Shown: piece after piece, positions 49,601-53,490 of the stretch
Layout of the letters: every line of letters starts with the position of its first letter
How positions within the stretch are numbered: the first letter of the stretch is position 1
Source of the DNA: Zygaena filipendulae
Lineage: Eukaryota; Arthropoda; Insecta; Lepidoptera; Zygaenidae
NCBI GenBank assembly: GCA_907165275.2
Contig: OU015677.1
Coordinates: 2,604,001-2,668,000 of the forward strand
Direction of reading: 5' to 3'
Length of the DNA stretch: 64,000 bases
Notes under the pieces: generated by a model
The model's database searches: none
Seen by the model: the letters and a program-made list of their open reading frames with translations, nothing else
Told to the model about the DNA's origin: nothing
Made by a program: the position numbers and the translations under genes

Positions 49601-51993
49601 TTTATCCTTAAATTCCTGCGGGAATGCGGGTGAAACCGCGGGGATAAACTATAGTATTATTATAAACGTGAAAGTTTGTTTGTATATGGATGTATGAATA
49701 TTTGTTACTCTTTCACGCAAAAACTACTGAACGAGTTTTAATGAAACTTAACAGCATAAAAATCAGAATAACACATATTGTGATCAGGAATTCCCGCGCG
49801 AACACCGAAATTACCGCGGGTGAAACCGCGGGTGACAGCTAGTAAAATATAAATGTACGTTTGAAATGTAGGATGAACCAATTTTTTTCTATAGATTTTA
49901 CTCTCACTTATTGTAGAACAGGGCCATACGAAAGATTAACCAATAAAGAAAGTCTCCGGGTGAAGGTCGGAAAGAAGTGTAAGTATAGGAAACAAGAATG
50001 GAATGTAACAAGACTCTCGATTTGTTCTGGAGTTTTACCCAAAAATCACTGATTTCAAAGAGAAATATTTAAAAGAAAGTGATTTTTCTATTCACGAAAG
50101 TACTAAGATAACATACCTATTATGTGATTGTTAATTACAAATGTCCAGATAAACAATGCAAACTAAAACTATTTAAATTTAATACCGAAACTACTGATAA
50201 TTATGTAGTTCAAATAAAATATTTGCGATGAATCGACGATTTCCATATAGTAAGTTTACCGTCGCGTCTGTCTGTCTGTTCGCGATAAACTTGAAAGTAC
50301 TGGACGGATTTTCATGCGGTTTTTCACCAATAGATAGATTGATGAGGATAGGTCTGTTTAGGTAGGTATATTTTGGCTAGGTTTTGTGTAATATTTTGAA
50401 ATGTAAAGATAATTGTTGGAAGTGTCGCAAAAATTTAACCCGCCTACGTTGTCAGGGGTACAGAAAAGGATATAGAGTATTTTTATCCAGGAATCCCCGC
50501 GGGGTCTCCGAAATAAACACGGGTGAAACCGCTAGTACTATTTTGCCATTGTTCAAGTTTAACGGTATGAGGTAGTGAAACATATTTAAAAATTCAAAAT
50601 TCAAAAGCTATTTATTACTTAGGATTGGTTACAATCACTTGTAATCGTCAGCTGGTTCTTAGAACTATAAATTACCGTCAGTTCGGAATACGTCCTCGGC
50701 TGAGAAGAACTGACAAGAAACTCAGCAGCGCTGTCTTTTAATGATCATACTTATAAACTAGGAGAACAAAAAATAGTAATTGGATGGAGCAATTCATTCC
50801 CAAACGTCTGTATCATTTAAATAGTCTACTAATAGTCTACTATAATATGCTTTATCGCATAATCTGTGTTGAATTTATTAATTGACAAATTAATTACATC
50901 GTTTGGGAGTTTGTTGTAAAAGTGTATACATTGTCCTTTAAATGACTTAGAAATTTTATGGAGCCTAGTCTTAGGCACAGCGAGTTTATCTTTATTTCTT
51001 TAGTATATCGGTTAATATCGGTTCAAGTTTGACTTCACTTGGAGGATTGACTGTCGCGAACCTTGAACTCGCTCCAAATTGATCAATGTTTCAGAACAAG
51101 CGAATATGTAATTTGTAGGTATAGACTAGGAGTTAGGACTATGGTAATCTCCGTAAGCACCTATAATGCATACGTGCACGACCATGTAAGACTGCATGGA
51201 ATAAACAAGATCATCAGAACAAATTAAAGACACAAGCTATATGTATGTAGATGTCAAAAATTAAAAAAAAAGTTGGTTGCAATTTTGTTTCTCAGCAGAG
51301 AAATAGTGAAAATAGATTGAAACAATATTTTTTGGATCGGAAAATTTGTTTGTTTGTTACGATTAAATTCAAAAACTATACTGGACCGATTTCAAAAATT
51401 CTTTCACTATTAGAATGCAACATATTCCTTGAGCAACATAATCTGGAATTCCCGCGGGAACTCCAAAATTATCGCAGGTAAAACTACGGGGAACAGCTAT
51501 TATATTAAGATAACCTCAAAAGAAATCATCCACATATTATAGCTCCGTCCAAAGTTTTGGGACGGAGCTATAATACGGTGCAATCTCCTTTTGCATTCAG
51601 AGAAAATAGGTACTTTTTGAGTACTTTTTGTTCCGGAATTGCCGCGGGAATAGCTAGTAAATAATAAAGAGAAAAAAAGGTAATACCTCTGATAGAATTG
51701 GGAGATTTCTTGTCCATGTACATCCCGGGGATGGATGAGCCAAACATCCCATCGTTGCTGCCCGGGGGAGGAGATGTGCTGTCCGCCACGGACCCGGTGG
51801 AAATGTCCGGGATACCCATCCCCATCTGGTTGTGCATTATCCCCTGACCCTCGTTCAGTGGTTCCCTCTTTAGCTGCATCCCCTGAGGGAGACCGGACTG
51901 CTCTTGGTGAAGCATGGTCGAGGCGGCTGAGTGGCCGCCATGTTGGTCCGGCGGCCATTGAGACCCGAACAGCTCGTGGAACTGATTGTTCAT
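11695..51993 (-). CDS. HR3: HR3 nuclear receptor (ROR/NR1F family), whole coding span of 12 exons
   Basis: Orphan nuclear receptor that acts in the nucleus, binds ROR-type half-sites as a monomer, and works in the ecdysone cascade of moulting and metamorphosis (known for the family). Exons, in transcription order: 51993-51687, 38220-38107, 36942-36829, 29380-29215, 22293-22106, 21658-21137, 17553-17439, 16775-16609, 15833-15725, 14748-14630, 14093-13943, 11812-11695. Their sum is 2190 nt, which is 729 codons plus TAA with no frame break. Residues 110-170 hold the eight zinc-binding cysteines of the two fingers, with P-box CEGCKG; the ligand-binding domain runs from about residue 471 to the end and closes with AF-2 core LYKELF. 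Every intron has a GT donor except intron 10 (GC); all have AG acceptors. Without exon 6 the protein is 555 residues. The identification is very secure; isoform usage is inferred. Confidence 0.96.
11841..12729 (+). repeat. Composite Helitron-like element with five heads and (GATG)n arrays
   Basis: The head TCCTACTAATATTATAAACG..GAAAGTTTGTRAGAATGTA occurs at about 11841, 12012, 12188, 12317 and 12396. Each is followed by perfect or near-perfect (GATG/GGAT)n of different lengths. A single 3' part follows (12574-12729: TTGTTACTCTTTCACGCAAA ... GGTGAAACCGCGGGGCACAA style). A single ordinary copy at 57648-57855 has one head and a short GATG tract. Open frames through the array are artefacts of its period. 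Confidence 0.75.
12955..13030 (-). mobile_element. Inverted Helitron-like head fragment
   Basis: (CCAT)n then TACATATTTACAAAGTTTTG and GCGTTTATAATAGGAGGAT, the reverse complement of the head that starts at 11841, so the two heads form an inverted pair around the composite. Confidence 0.5.
13266..13504. mobile_element. MITE family GGACATAG, copy 2 (HR3 intron 11)
   Basis: 239 bp, flanked by a 4-bp duplication ATTT. The terminal repeats GGACATAGATAAGC / GCTTATCTGCGTCC are intact. The interior is highly similar to copy 1, including TAAGGTAAACACATAATTAA and TTCCCTAACTCTCAATAAAT. Confidence 0.65.
13605..13866 (-). mobile_element. TTTAGTCCGTC family, copy 2 (HR3 intron 11)
   Basis: Inverted relative to copy 1: begins TTAGTCCGTCAGTTAG and ends TCTACAAGACGGACTAA. 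It contains AACTCAATATATCGCCGTTA. Confidence 0.6.
13943..14093 (-). CDS. HR3: HR3 exon 11: ligand-binding domain helices 9-10
   Basis: Encodes [20 protein letters not shown] through [18 protein letters not shown]. The NTEIQ...[12 protein letters not shown] pattern is diagnostic for insect HR3. The acceptor is GCATTGCTACAG|AACGG and the donor TGAG|GTGAGT. Confidence 0.95.
14180..14280 (-). mobile_element. SINE 3' part (HR3 intron 10)
   Basis: On the minus strand, GGGATCAAGTAGATCTACGT then GTAGTGAAGTGGATTATTAT and an ATT-rich tail. This matches the tail of the SINE at 38512-38765. It also lies next to an ACC(G)GC-rich segment of unknown origin (14275-14350). Confidence 0.5.
14628..14629 (-). 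other. HR3: GC splice donor of HR3 intron 10
   Basis: The minus strand reads CCAG|GCAAGTAAC at this boundary and the matching acceptor GCTACAG is at 14094-14095. GC-AG introns are a minor U2-type class, usually with a strong flanking match as here. The frame of exon 11 requires this cut. Confidence 0.85.
14630..14748 (-). CDS. HR3: HR3 exon 10: ligand-binding domain, ends at a GC donor
   Basis: Encodes [20 protein letters not shown] through [19 protein letters not shown], helices 7-8 of the domain. The acceptor is TTGCTTACAG. The exon ends CCAG|GCAAGT: the donor dinucleotide is GC in an otherwise perfect context. The nearest GT, four bases further on, would shift the frame and destroy the next exon, so the GC donor is the productive one. 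Confidence 0.92.
15337..15550 (-). mobile_element. TTTAGTCCGTC family, copy 3, damaged (HR3 intron 9)
   Basis: Starts TTTAGTCCGTCTTGTAGATT then follows the reverse-orientation interior (TAATAGACTCGTATTTTTTG). The far end is degenerate, so the limit is approximate. Confidence 0.5.
15725..15833 (-). CDS. HR3: HR3 exon 9: ligand-binding domain
   Basis: Encodes [20 protein letters not shown] through [10 protein letters not shown], following the LLKSG of exon 8. It covers the middle of the ligand-binding domain, including the beta-turn and helix 6 area. The acceptor is AACCTGTAG|GCTCG and the donor GCGCG|GTAAGT. The end phase is 2, completed by the first base of exon 10. Confidence 0.94.
16225..16350 (-). 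mobile_element. Helitron-like fragment (HR3 intron 8)
   Basis: TTTCACCCGCGTTAATTTCG, GGAGTTCCCGCAGGAGTTCC and ATTTCATGATGATAGGTTTA in the family order, reverse orientation. A small plus-orientation end, GAAACCGCGGGGCACAGCTA, is at 16934-16953 in intron 7. Confidence 0.5.
16609..16775 (-). CDS. HR3: HR3 exon 8: ligand-binding domain helices 3-5
   Basis: Encodes [18 protein letters not shown] through [19 protein letters not shown] and LKSG. The FAKLIPGF...[11 protein letters not shown] run is the nuclear receptor signature (helices 3-5) that forms the coactivator groove. The acceptor is AACGCAG|CGCATT and the donor TCGG|GTGAGT. Confidence 0.95.
17108..17285 (-). mobile_element. Helitron-like element (HR3 intron 7)
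   Basis: From AACTGTTCCCTGCAGTTAAT to TTTGCATTTTATAATATTAG, reverse orientation, subfamily with GGGTAGTTAAGG and AACAAACAAATAATC. Confidence 0.55.
17439..17553 (-). CDS. HR3: HR3 exon 7: start of ligand-binding domain
   Basis: Encodes [20 protein letters not shown] and on to MFRKTPDVA. This is the helix 1 region of the ROR-type ligand-binding domain. The acceptor is CTTTTGTAG|CGGAG and the donor GCCAA|GTGAGT. The start phase is 1 and the end phase 2. Confidence 0.94.
17790..18010. repeat. Dispersed lepidopteran repeat fragment (HR3 intron 6)
   Basis: Contains TCACGCCTTATATTCCCACG and GAGGGGGTAGGCAGAGGAAC, a phrase I recall from repeats in many moth genomes. The class is unknown. Intron 6 otherwise (17554-21136) has the inverted repeat at 18.9 kb and plain AT-rich DNA. 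Confidence 0.35.
18896..19055. repeat. Imperfect inverted repeat (HR3 intron 6)
   Basis: GATCCGACATATTTCGGACT.. at the left and the complement of ..AGTCCGATATATGTCGG at the right, plus an inner copy near 18925-18945 (AGTTCGAAATATGTCGAA). The interior is CpG-rich (GCAGCCGCAGTCGCAGC). It is probably a retroelement relic. Confidence 0.45.
21137..21658 (-). CDS. HR3: HR3 exon 6: long hinge exon, probable cassette
   Basis: A 522-nt open exon encoding 174 residues from [13 protein letters not shown] through a Ser/Thr-rich run, [26 protein letters not shown] and [12 protein letters not shown]. Both boundaries are phase 1 and the length is divisible by three, so inclusion or skipping keeps the frame. 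The donor CCTT|GTGAGT is good. The acceptor GTTGAATAG lies behind an A-run (complement of ttttttttttctcag) and has almost no pyrimidine tract, so it should be weak. IKQE and IKPE are two adjacent sumoylation consensus sites, and several SP/SPxx sites could be phosphorylated. The exon is not needed to reach the usual moth HR3 length. The exact 5' boundary is less sure than the coding nature. Confidence 0.78.
22106..22293 (-). CDS. HR3: HR3 exon 5: hinge
   Basis: Encodes [20 protein letters not shown] and on to [11 protein letters not shown], about residues 234-296. It is a low-complexity hinge rich in Tyr, Pro, Gln, Ser and Gly. The acceptor is TTCATTCCAG and the donor CACG|GTGAGT (phase 1). 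This donor can join in frame either to exon 6 (giving Asp) or directly to exon 7 (giving Ala). Confidence 0.92.
22624..26035 (-). mobile_element. CR1/jockey-like LINE inserted in HR3 intron 4
   Basis: Non-LTR retrotransposon on the same strand as HR3. Its 3' end is a (TAAA)n tail (plus-strand TTTA run 22624-22657), the 3'UTR is about 215 bp, then comes the EN-RT frame and about 280 bp of presumptive 5' leader (to about 26 kb) with GTACCGCGAAGGGCTCGCAA on the minus strand. No gag-like ORF1 and no certain target duplication are seen, so the 5' end is approximate. Confidence 0.7.
22873..25734 (-). CDS. LINE endonuclease/reverse transcriptase polyprotein
   Basis: A 953-codon open frame with no stops or shifts. 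The N-terminal part is an exonuclease-endonuclease-phosphatase fold nuclease: TETWL at residue 23, GGGVLIA, GDFN near 143, DLVFSN, DPHHG. The first strand (usual QNVRG) is missing. The reverse transcriptase follows: [40 protein letters not shown] and the catalytic FADD near residue 674. These enzymes nick target DNA and copy element RNA at the nick. The frame opens after a TAA at 25758-25756 with no ATG; the first ATG is at 25695 (940 codons) and would drop part of the nuclease. The stretch upstream is a short ACGTTATATACG repeat, so the true start may be lost. Family assignment CR1/jockey group is from motif style only. Confidence 0.85.
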   Translation of the reverse strand: MRSKTNAFFRNVCMNNFDLIIITETWLLDSILDTELFDSRYVVWRRDRDYAATGQSLGGGVLIAARVGFSVTPQPSFRSSAEDLWVTLSFCGSGDGKTINLHICVLYLCSQSIGLSFTSQLQNFLINLSRVIMMHPDDGYLVTGDFNLSGISWKSTDDFFGYYEPTKSSSSDELLLLDEIAALGLSQFNGVKNTFGRVLDLVFSNYSVLVTDQSNDPLVPTDPHHGALLISVKCAGNKPLDRKSFIKYLFNKGDYEQITNELNRVDWDTHLSPGSIEDAAAFFYQTCKNLIDKYIPSRLVSRNKYPVWYSPAIRKLLKEKYKFLRKFRIYGNKTDEFTYKLLRTRFKVLEEACYKSYIASVENSITTNPKHFWSHFKAKSKSHSMPSNMIYEGDSLNTGDLICEAFSNFFQNNFLRVNQHVSGVCHRVTTDIMPVQSIANIEINANLVEQLLLGLDPSKSAGPDHLPAPFLIGCARSLSVPISILFGKSLKEGAVPALWKSAFITPVHKKGSRNDICNYRPISKLCIVSKIFERIIYNQVYPSIKQSFSTSQHGFLRGRSTVSNLVILNNYVTGAMDRGQQVDVIYTDYSKAFDRIQHNLLLDKLKAIGICGDLLRWFASYIDNRSQAVVINNYISGWISVPSGVPQGSLLGPLLFAVFVNDIERCFHHSHLLSFADDMKIFAAVSTISDALRLQKDLQRLETYCTVNNLDLNPIKCSVVTFSRKRCTVNYDYHLKDTSLPRNTTVRDLGVYHDSKLLFDNHIDKIVNQASRMLGFMMRNSRDFECVKTFKILYCTFVRSHLEYASQVWNPQYATYINRIENIQKRFFRYLSYRIKDRCDSYHYNDLCRKHHLLPLAKRREIADLTFLLKIAQSTIDCPDLLSLLPINAPPKFLRNSNILKPPISSSNYRQNTYILRASGNFNRLSARFNQLDLFDTSVVAARRMLGDDFFRS
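26861..26933. repeat. Long near-perfect hairpin
   Basis: ACAAAAAGATTATCTCGCGG..AACAGGGTA against its complement, arms of 33 and 31 bases with a 2-base bulge, loop about 9 bases (GGGTGATGT). It directly precedes a Helitron-like fragment. Confidence 0.75.
26938..27080 (-). mobile_element. Helitron-like fragment (HR3 intron 4)
   Basis: CAGCTAGTACG, TTTTCGGAGTTCCCGCGGGA, GACAACGTGCAAGCAAAGTT, ATGATGATCGAATGAACGAG in family order; the other end is missing. Confidence 0.5.
28300..28500. other. CpG-rich patch in HR3 intron 4
   Basis: GACGCGACGCGGACGCGGAC and neighbouring CpG runs stand out from the AT-rich intron. It could be a conserved element, an alternative promoter or a repeat; nothing decides. 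Confidence 0.25.
29215..29380 (-). CDS. HR3: HR3 exon 4: C-terminal extension of the DBD and start of hinge
   Basis: Encodes [19 protein letters not shown] followed by a polar Gln/Ala/Ser-rich stretch ending FHNHYN, about residues 179-234. The [11 protein letters not shown] segment is the carboxy-terminal extension that in ROR receptors contacts the AT-rich bases 5' of the half-site. The acceptor is TTTTCAG|CTGTG and the donor ACAC|GTAAGT. The start phase is 1 and the end phase 2. Confidence 0.94.
29510..30060. other. CpG-rich segment immediately upstream of HR3 exon 4
   Basis: Mixed CpG-rich sequence (for example CGCGCGGCCATTGGCATACT, GTAAACGCCGCGCCGCTCGG) with no repeated structure I can see. 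Possible conserved regulatory DNA or an alternative promoter. Confidence 0.25.
30077..30570 (+). mobile_element. PIF/Harbinger-like non-autonomous relic
   Basis: 494 bp with ends TGCTACGTTCACACGCGCGC and complement TGGTAAGTTCACACGCGTGC (about 16 of 20 identical), flanked by a TTA direct repeat at 30074-30076 and 30571-30573. A 3-bp TWA duplication is the Harbinger hallmark. Inside, an ATG at 30204 opens a 31-codon frame, [20 protein letters not shown] and on, which looks like a decayed N-terminus of a transposon protein. Confidence 0.55.
31076..31277 (+). mobile_element. Helitron-like element with GATG tract (HR3 intron 3)
   Basis: ACTAATATTATAAACGTGAA, then GTATGGATGGATAGATGGAT, TTTGTTACTCTTTCACGCAA, TTTATCCCGGAATTCCCGCA and an end GGTGAACTAGT that has lost part of the terminal hairpin. 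Confidence 0.65.
31575..31585 (+). promoter_or_regulatory. ROR/HR3-type half-site in HR3 intron 3
   Basis: AATTTAGGTCA, a full consensus match; same caveat about chance. Confidence 0.25.
31747..31759. promoter_or_regulatory. Weak IR1-like site in HR3 intron 3
   Basis: GGGTCG-A-TGAGTT. It is the weakest of the set and could be chance. Confidence 0.2.
32200..32463 (-). mobile_element. Helitron-like element (HR3 intron 3)
   Basis: ACACTAGCTGTTCTCTGTGG to TCGCATTTATAATATTAG, reverse orientation, with an internal duplication of the GTTAATTTCAGAG segment. Confidence 0.6.
33328..33600 (+). mobile_element. TTTAGTCCGTC family, copy 4 (HR3 intron 3)
   Basis: TTTAGTCCGTCGTCGTGTAG to TCTAACTGACGGATTTATT. 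It has the GCGTGACGTCACAAC palindrome and ATACGTGTCTATTATTTTTT. Confidence 0.6.
35617..35629. promoter_or_regulatory. IR1 ecdysone-response-like site in HR3 intron 3
   Basis: AGGCCA-T-TGACCC in the context TAACAGGCCATTGACCCCG, the near twin of the site at 40485. Confidence 0.5.
36020..36130 (-). mobile_element. Helitron-like fragment (HR3 intron 3)
   Basis: CAACACTAGCTGTTGCCCAC, ACCCGCGTTAATTTTGAAGG, CTATGTCCTTTTCGGTACCC; truncated. Confidence 0.5.
36640..36797 (+). mobile_element. Helitron-like fragment beside HR3 exon 3
   Basis: TTTGTAATGGATAAACTCAA, GACATAGGGTACTTTTTATC, CCGGAATTCCCACGGGAACT, ending near GAATGAAACCG about 30 bp from the exon 3 donor. Confidence 0.5.
36829..36942 (-). CDS. 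HR3: HR3 exon 3: second zinc finger
   Basis: Encodes [20 protein letters not shown] onward to CLKLGMSRD (residues 141-178), the second C4 finger (Cys 146, 152, 162, 165) and the following helix. The acceptor is ATTTTAG|TTGTGAAC and the donor GACG|GTGAGT. Both ends are phase 1, so exons 2 and 3 (114 nt each) are symmetric. The downstream part of intron 3 starts directly in a Helitron-like repeat fragment. Confidence 0.95.
37316..37552. mobile_element. Palindromic MITE with TAA duplication (HR3 intron 2)
   Basis: Two 105-bp arms (37316-37420 and 37448-37552) are inverted copies with two mismatches around a 27-bp AT-rich loop. Ends CCGCCGCACTCAGAGT / ACTCTGAGTGCGGCGG; flanks TAA at 37313-37315 and 37553-37555, the 3-bp Harbinger-type duplication. 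Both sides beyond carry ACATTGTCATTGGC and an AAGAAG-rich stretch. Confidence 0.8.
38107..38220 (-). CDS. HR3: HR3 exon 2: first zinc finger
   Basis: Encodes [17 protein letters not shown] and on to FFRRSQST (residues 103-140). It contains the first C4 zinc finger (Cys 110, 113, 127, 130) and the P-box CEGCKG that reads the AGGTCA half-site. The acceptor is TTGTTTCAG and the donor ACAG|GTCGGC; phases are 1 and 1. The donor is weaker than consensus at +3 to +6 but is the only one that joins in frame to the second finger. The last residue before the junction is Thr, where related HR3 sequences I remember have Ser. Confidence 0.95.
38512..38765 (+). mobile_element. tRNA-derived SINE
   Basis: The 5' part has an A-box TGGCGCAATGG (38525-38535) and a B-box GGTTCGATTCC (38569-38579) in a tRNA-like body. 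Then comes a SINE body (GTGGGATCAAGTAGATCTGT) and GTGAAGTGGATTATTATTAT tail. Head-to-tail fusion with a non-tRNA body rules out a functional tRNA gene. Related tails are at 14180 and 54945. Confidence 0.7.
39310..39335. promoter_or_regulatory. IR1-like site next to an FTZ-F1-type half-site, HR3 intron 1
   Basis: AGTTCG-T-TGACCC at 39310-39322, then CAAGGTCG at 39328-39335, which fits the FTZ-F1 consensus YCAAGGYCR apart from its last base. The island is GC-rich against an AT-rich intron and is followed by a (CA)n tract. Confidence 0.4.
39480..39690 (-). mobile_element. RTE/Helitron-related repeat fragment
   Basis: TAACTAGCTGTTTCCCTTCG, CTCGGGAACTCGGAGATAAA and CAAGGACAGACTGACACG, a diverged relative of the CTAG-ended family. 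Confidence 0.35.
40485..40497. promoter_or_regulatory. IR1 ecdysone-response-like site in HR3 intron 1
   Basis: AGGCCA-A-TGACCC in the context TAACAGGCCAATGACCCCG. It has a perfect GGGTCA half-site and a one-mismatch partner. An almost identical 17-mer occurs at 35614-35630. Confidence 0.5.
41300..41450 (-). mobile_element. Helitron-like fragment (HR3 intron 1)
   Basis: ACTAGCTGTTCGAAGGTCCT, CTATGTCTTTGTCAGCATCC, GAGTAGTTAAAGCGTGAAAG in order, reverse orientation. Confidence 0.45.
43241..44180 (+). repeat. Perfect (GAATA)188 pentanucleotide array
   Basis: 940 bp of uninterrupted GAATA with no mismatch. It sits inside a Helitron-like copy: the left flank (43140-43240) has ATTCTTTCATATACAGAAAG and CATTGGGCAC, the right flank (44181-44237) AACTCCGAAATCAACGCC and GGAACAGCTTTT. 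In HR3 pre-mRNA it would be (UAUUC)188. The long reading frames through it, repeating Tyr-Ser-Ile-Leu-Phe, are not proteins. Confidence 0.95.
44327..44396. promoter_or_regulatory. Duplicated block with ROR-type site, copy 1
   Basis: About 70 bp in HR3 intron 1, from AAGTTCAATGG to GGCGACAGCGTTACGT, repeated with few differences at 44676-44742. Both contain TGACCTAATAT (minus strand ATATTAGGTCA), a full match to the WWWNTRGGTCA half-site bound by HR3 and E75. It may be regulatory, or simply part of an unrecognised repeat. Confidence 0.4.
44475..44575 (+). mobile_element. TTTAGTCCGTC family, copy 5, truncated (HR3 intron 1)
   Basis: TTTTAGTCCGTCTTGTAGAT to AACGGCGATACATTGAGTTG, then the similarity stops. 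It lies between the two duplicated ROR-site blocks. Confidence 0.55.
44676..44742. promoter_or_regulatory. Duplicated block with ROR-type site, copy 2
   Basis: Second copy, offset 346-349 bp from the first. The TGACCTAATAT core (44701-44711) and GGCGACAGCGTTACGT are unchanged while flanking bases differ. The following 100 bp contain several ACGT/ACGTC palindromes. Confidence 0.4.
45080..45310 (-). mobile_element. LINE 3' end fragment related to the intron 4 LINE
   Basis: (TTTA)n then GGTAGACCAACAGC, parallel to GGAAGACCAGCAGC after the TTTA tail at 22660, and further AGCTAATTATAGGTCTCCGC against TGCTAATGATAGGTCTTCAC. It is a truncated relative of the same family. Confidence 0.55.
46587..46599. 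promoter_or_regulatory. IR1-like site in HR3 intron 1
   Basis: GGGTCG-A-TGGCCT, with GACGTCAC and CGTCAC immediately upstream (46568-46586) and CACGTG downstream. Both halves deviate by one base from RGGTCA, so it is weaker than the others. Confidence 0.35.
48358..48368 (+). promoter_or_regulatory. ROR/HR3-type half-site in HR3 intron 1
   Basis: AATGTAGGTCA, a full consensus match. Roughly a few such 11-mers are expected by chance in 64 kb, so this alone is weak. Confidence 0.3.
48575..48780 (-). mobile_element. Helitron-like element (HR3 intron 1)
   Basis: ACTAGTTGTGCCCCGCGGTT to CGCATTTCCAATATTAGTAA, nearly full length, GATG subfamily in reverse (CATCCATCCATACATAC). Confidence 0.65.
48950..49137 (+). 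mobile_element. Short element ATCTAATATATAAAATTCTC
   Basis: Starts ATCTAATATATAAAATTCTC, contains CGTGTCACAATGTTCGTTCC and GACCGATTCTCATGAAATTT, ends GCGGGCGGGCACAGCTAGT. It has the same 3' end as the Helitron-like family but a different head. Confidence 0.55.
49468..49843 (+). mobile_element. Two tandem Helitron-like elements
   Basis: The first (to about 49650) starts ACTAATATTATAAATGTGAA and ends GAAACCGCGGGGATAAACTA; the second begins ATTATAAACGTGAAAGTTTG and ends CGCGGGTGACAGCTAGT. They belong to different subfamilies, so one inserted at the end of the other. Confidence 0.6.
50255..50400 (+). repeat. Interspersed element with GTCT microsatellite, copy 2
   Basis: Same family as 1710-1860: GTCTGTCTGTCTGTTCGCGA, then ACTGGACGGATTTTCATGCG and TTTTTCACCAATAGATAG. 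It lies in HR3 intron 1. Confidence 0.55.
50430..50537 (+). mobile_element. Helitron-like 3' fragment
   Basis: GTTGTCAGGGGTACAGAAAA, TTTATCCAGGAATCCCCGCG, ACACGGGTGAAACCGCTAGT. Confidence 0.5.
50590..50960. repeat. Dispersed repeat fragment of unknown class
   Basis: TCAGTTCGGAATACGTCCTC, GAAGAACTGACAAGAAACTC and GTTTGGGAGTTTGTTGTAAA are phrases I recall from abundant moth repeats, possibly LINE-derived. No open frame. Confidence 0.35.
51330..51503 (+). mobile_element. Helitron-like element beside HR3 exon 1
   Basis: ATTCAAAAACTATACTGGAC, AAAATTCTTTCACTATTAGA, GGAATTCCCGCGGGAACTCC and GGGGAACAGCTATTA. It is followed by an inverted pair AGCTCCGTCCAAAGTTTTGG / GGACGGAGCT at 51541-51570. Confidence 0.55.
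51687..51993 (-). CDS. HR3: HR3 exon 1: start codon and A/B region
   Basis: Encodes residues 1-102, starting [13 protein letters not shown] and ending DKKSPNSIR, followed by one base of the next codon. This N-terminus matches what I recall of moth HR3 proteins. It is rich in Met, Gln, Gly and Ser, as expected for a disordered activation region. LKRE at residues 41-44 fits the sumoylation consensus (hydrophobic-K-x-E). The ATG context is GGAAACATGA, and the reading frame upstream is AT-rich non-coding, so this ATG is the natural start. The donor is CAGAG|GTATTA. Other insect HR3 genes have alternative first exons; I could not identify a second one here. Confidence 0.93.
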
Positions 51994-53119
51994 GTTTCCA
52001 ATTTTAAAATTTCTCTGTTTATTGTTTTTATTTGTTGTTATCTTCTTAAGTTATTTTTGGCCAGTACTTATTTTGTGCGCGCGCGAATTTAATTCGCATT
52101 TCGCTTGTTAGAATCTTAATATGCACTGAGTTTTATTGGGGCTCTCTTTATTTTATCTTTGTTTTTTTATCTGTTTGTTTTTAGACGACTGTTTCGTCTT
52201 TTAAGGCAATTCTCTTGTTTCGTGTTACGATTCTTGAATGGAAGTAATTTTGCAACGTAAAGCAACGTAAAACTCTTAACTCTTGTTTTAAGTTTTCTGT
52301 TCAACTTTATTGATTTGAAGCACCACTTTTAGTTTATTAACTGATAAAATATGTATTCCGACCGTGCGGTGAAGGGAGATTCCGTTTAGCAAAGTTGAGT
52401 TCCGGTATTAACTTCTTGAAAAGCAACAAGTTTTTTGGCATTTTGTCTCCGTAACTGTATGCTTTATTCACTCCTTCTTTATCACTTATATTATCATTAT
52501 TCGTAAGGCACTATCTAATTTATTGTATATAATTTTTTGTATTATTTTGTTCCCGTTTACTATTGTTAATTTTTTTTTATAGTAAATTAATAAATGGAAA
52601 ATCTGCAAAAAGAAAACGGAAGCGGAAAAAAGAGTTTATTTTGATTTTAAATAGATTTTTCTGATCGAAAGAAAATAAAAAGGAAAGTGAAATGCCACTG
52701 TGAAAATGCCAATCCAAGAAGGACTAGAACAAAAATGGATTTTAGTTAATCGAACATTCTCTACGTCCAATTATCTAAAATCCTGTTTCCATTCGAATTT
52801 ACGTCGAACACTAAGTTTTCAAAGAGCTTTTATATTTATTTTAAAAAATCGAAGTTTTATCAGACACCACTACATTCCTTTTCCGGACTCAATGTATTTA
52901 AAAAAAAAAAAAAATCTTTCACTGTTGCACTCGTCAAGGCACTGTCCACACAATATATATATTTTTTTTTTAAATAAATCGATGCTTTCACCTCACTGTT
53001 GGTAAGAAAAAATTTGAACGTTAATTTGTACTATATGTATAAATGTTGTGCACAACTGAGCGACGCGAACTGGTTACTCCAAGATGTTGACGCGAGGGCA
53101 GTCTGATCGTGACTGACGC
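51994..53119 (-). other. Presumed HR3 5' untranslated region
   Basis: AT-rich and without open frame in the HR3 strand. It could be leader from a start near 53.12 kb or contain an intron. A (T/A) low-complexity stretch spans 52.5-52.98 kb. Confidence 0.35.
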
Positions 53120-53158
53120 ATTGACGAATCTTTGGCCGGGCTCACGAAAAATTATATA
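53112..53158 (-). promoter_or_regulatory. Candidate HR3 core promoter
   Basis: On the minus strand a TATATAA (53158-53152) is followed by TCAAT (53124-53120) and TCAGT (53116-53112), both initiator-like, 36 and 44 bases downstream of the first T. This lies about 1.1 kb upstream of the ATG, so the 5'UTR would be long and AT-rich. It is position-consistent with the upstream IR1 sites, but the start site is not proven. Confidence 0.3.
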
Positions 53159-53477
53159 TTTTTTCATCCGGACCGAATAATCAACCTAGTGATAGTTCAC
53201 TAGCCTCAGCTGTGGCGTAGACGGCAGTGAAAAAAAAGAAGCTATTTCTTTCAAAATTGGCTCTTTAACAATATCACCTTTGCCGATCACTAGACACCGT
53301 ATCAAAGGTGACGATAGAATTTTTTAAATATTTTTTTGGAATTACTATAAAGGTTGAATAATTAAAATACGAACGACCGTCATAAACAGACGAGGCGGGC
53401 TGCGTCGTCTGTATGCGTGTGCCGACGGCGTGTGTGCACACAGCGACGCGCGCACACAGACTCGCGGGCGTCACTCG

Positions 53478-53490
53478 AGTTCGTTGACCC
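53478..53490. promoter_or_regulatory. Ecdysone-response-like inverted repeat (IR1), upstream of HR3
   Basis: AGTTCG-T-TGACCC: one perfect half-site (GGGTCA on the other strand) and one degenerate half-site with one-base spacing, the EcR/USP arrangement. The same 14-mer core GAGTTCGTTGACCC recurs at 39309-39322. EcR/USP sites are known in the promoter of the Manduca orthologue. Confidence 0.5.

Larger units (their letters stand above)
38221..51686 (-). other. HR3 intron 1
   Basis: 13.5 kb between the A/B exon and the first zinc finger exon. It holds a SINE (38.5), a CpG-rich IR1 patch (39.3-39.4), IR1 sites, the (GAATA)188 array, the ROR-site duplication, a LINE 3' fragment, and a dense run of Helitron-like copies (48.6-51.6 kb). 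I see no alternative first exon with confidence. Confidence 0.75.

Noticed and set aside
51500..51958. 152-codon minus-strand frame overlapping HR3 exon 1
   Set aside because: Shadow frame of the HR3 exon.
52700..53005. 101-codon plus-strand frame upstream of HR3
   Set aside because: Low-complexity AT-rich translation with a Lys run; no codon signal or domain.
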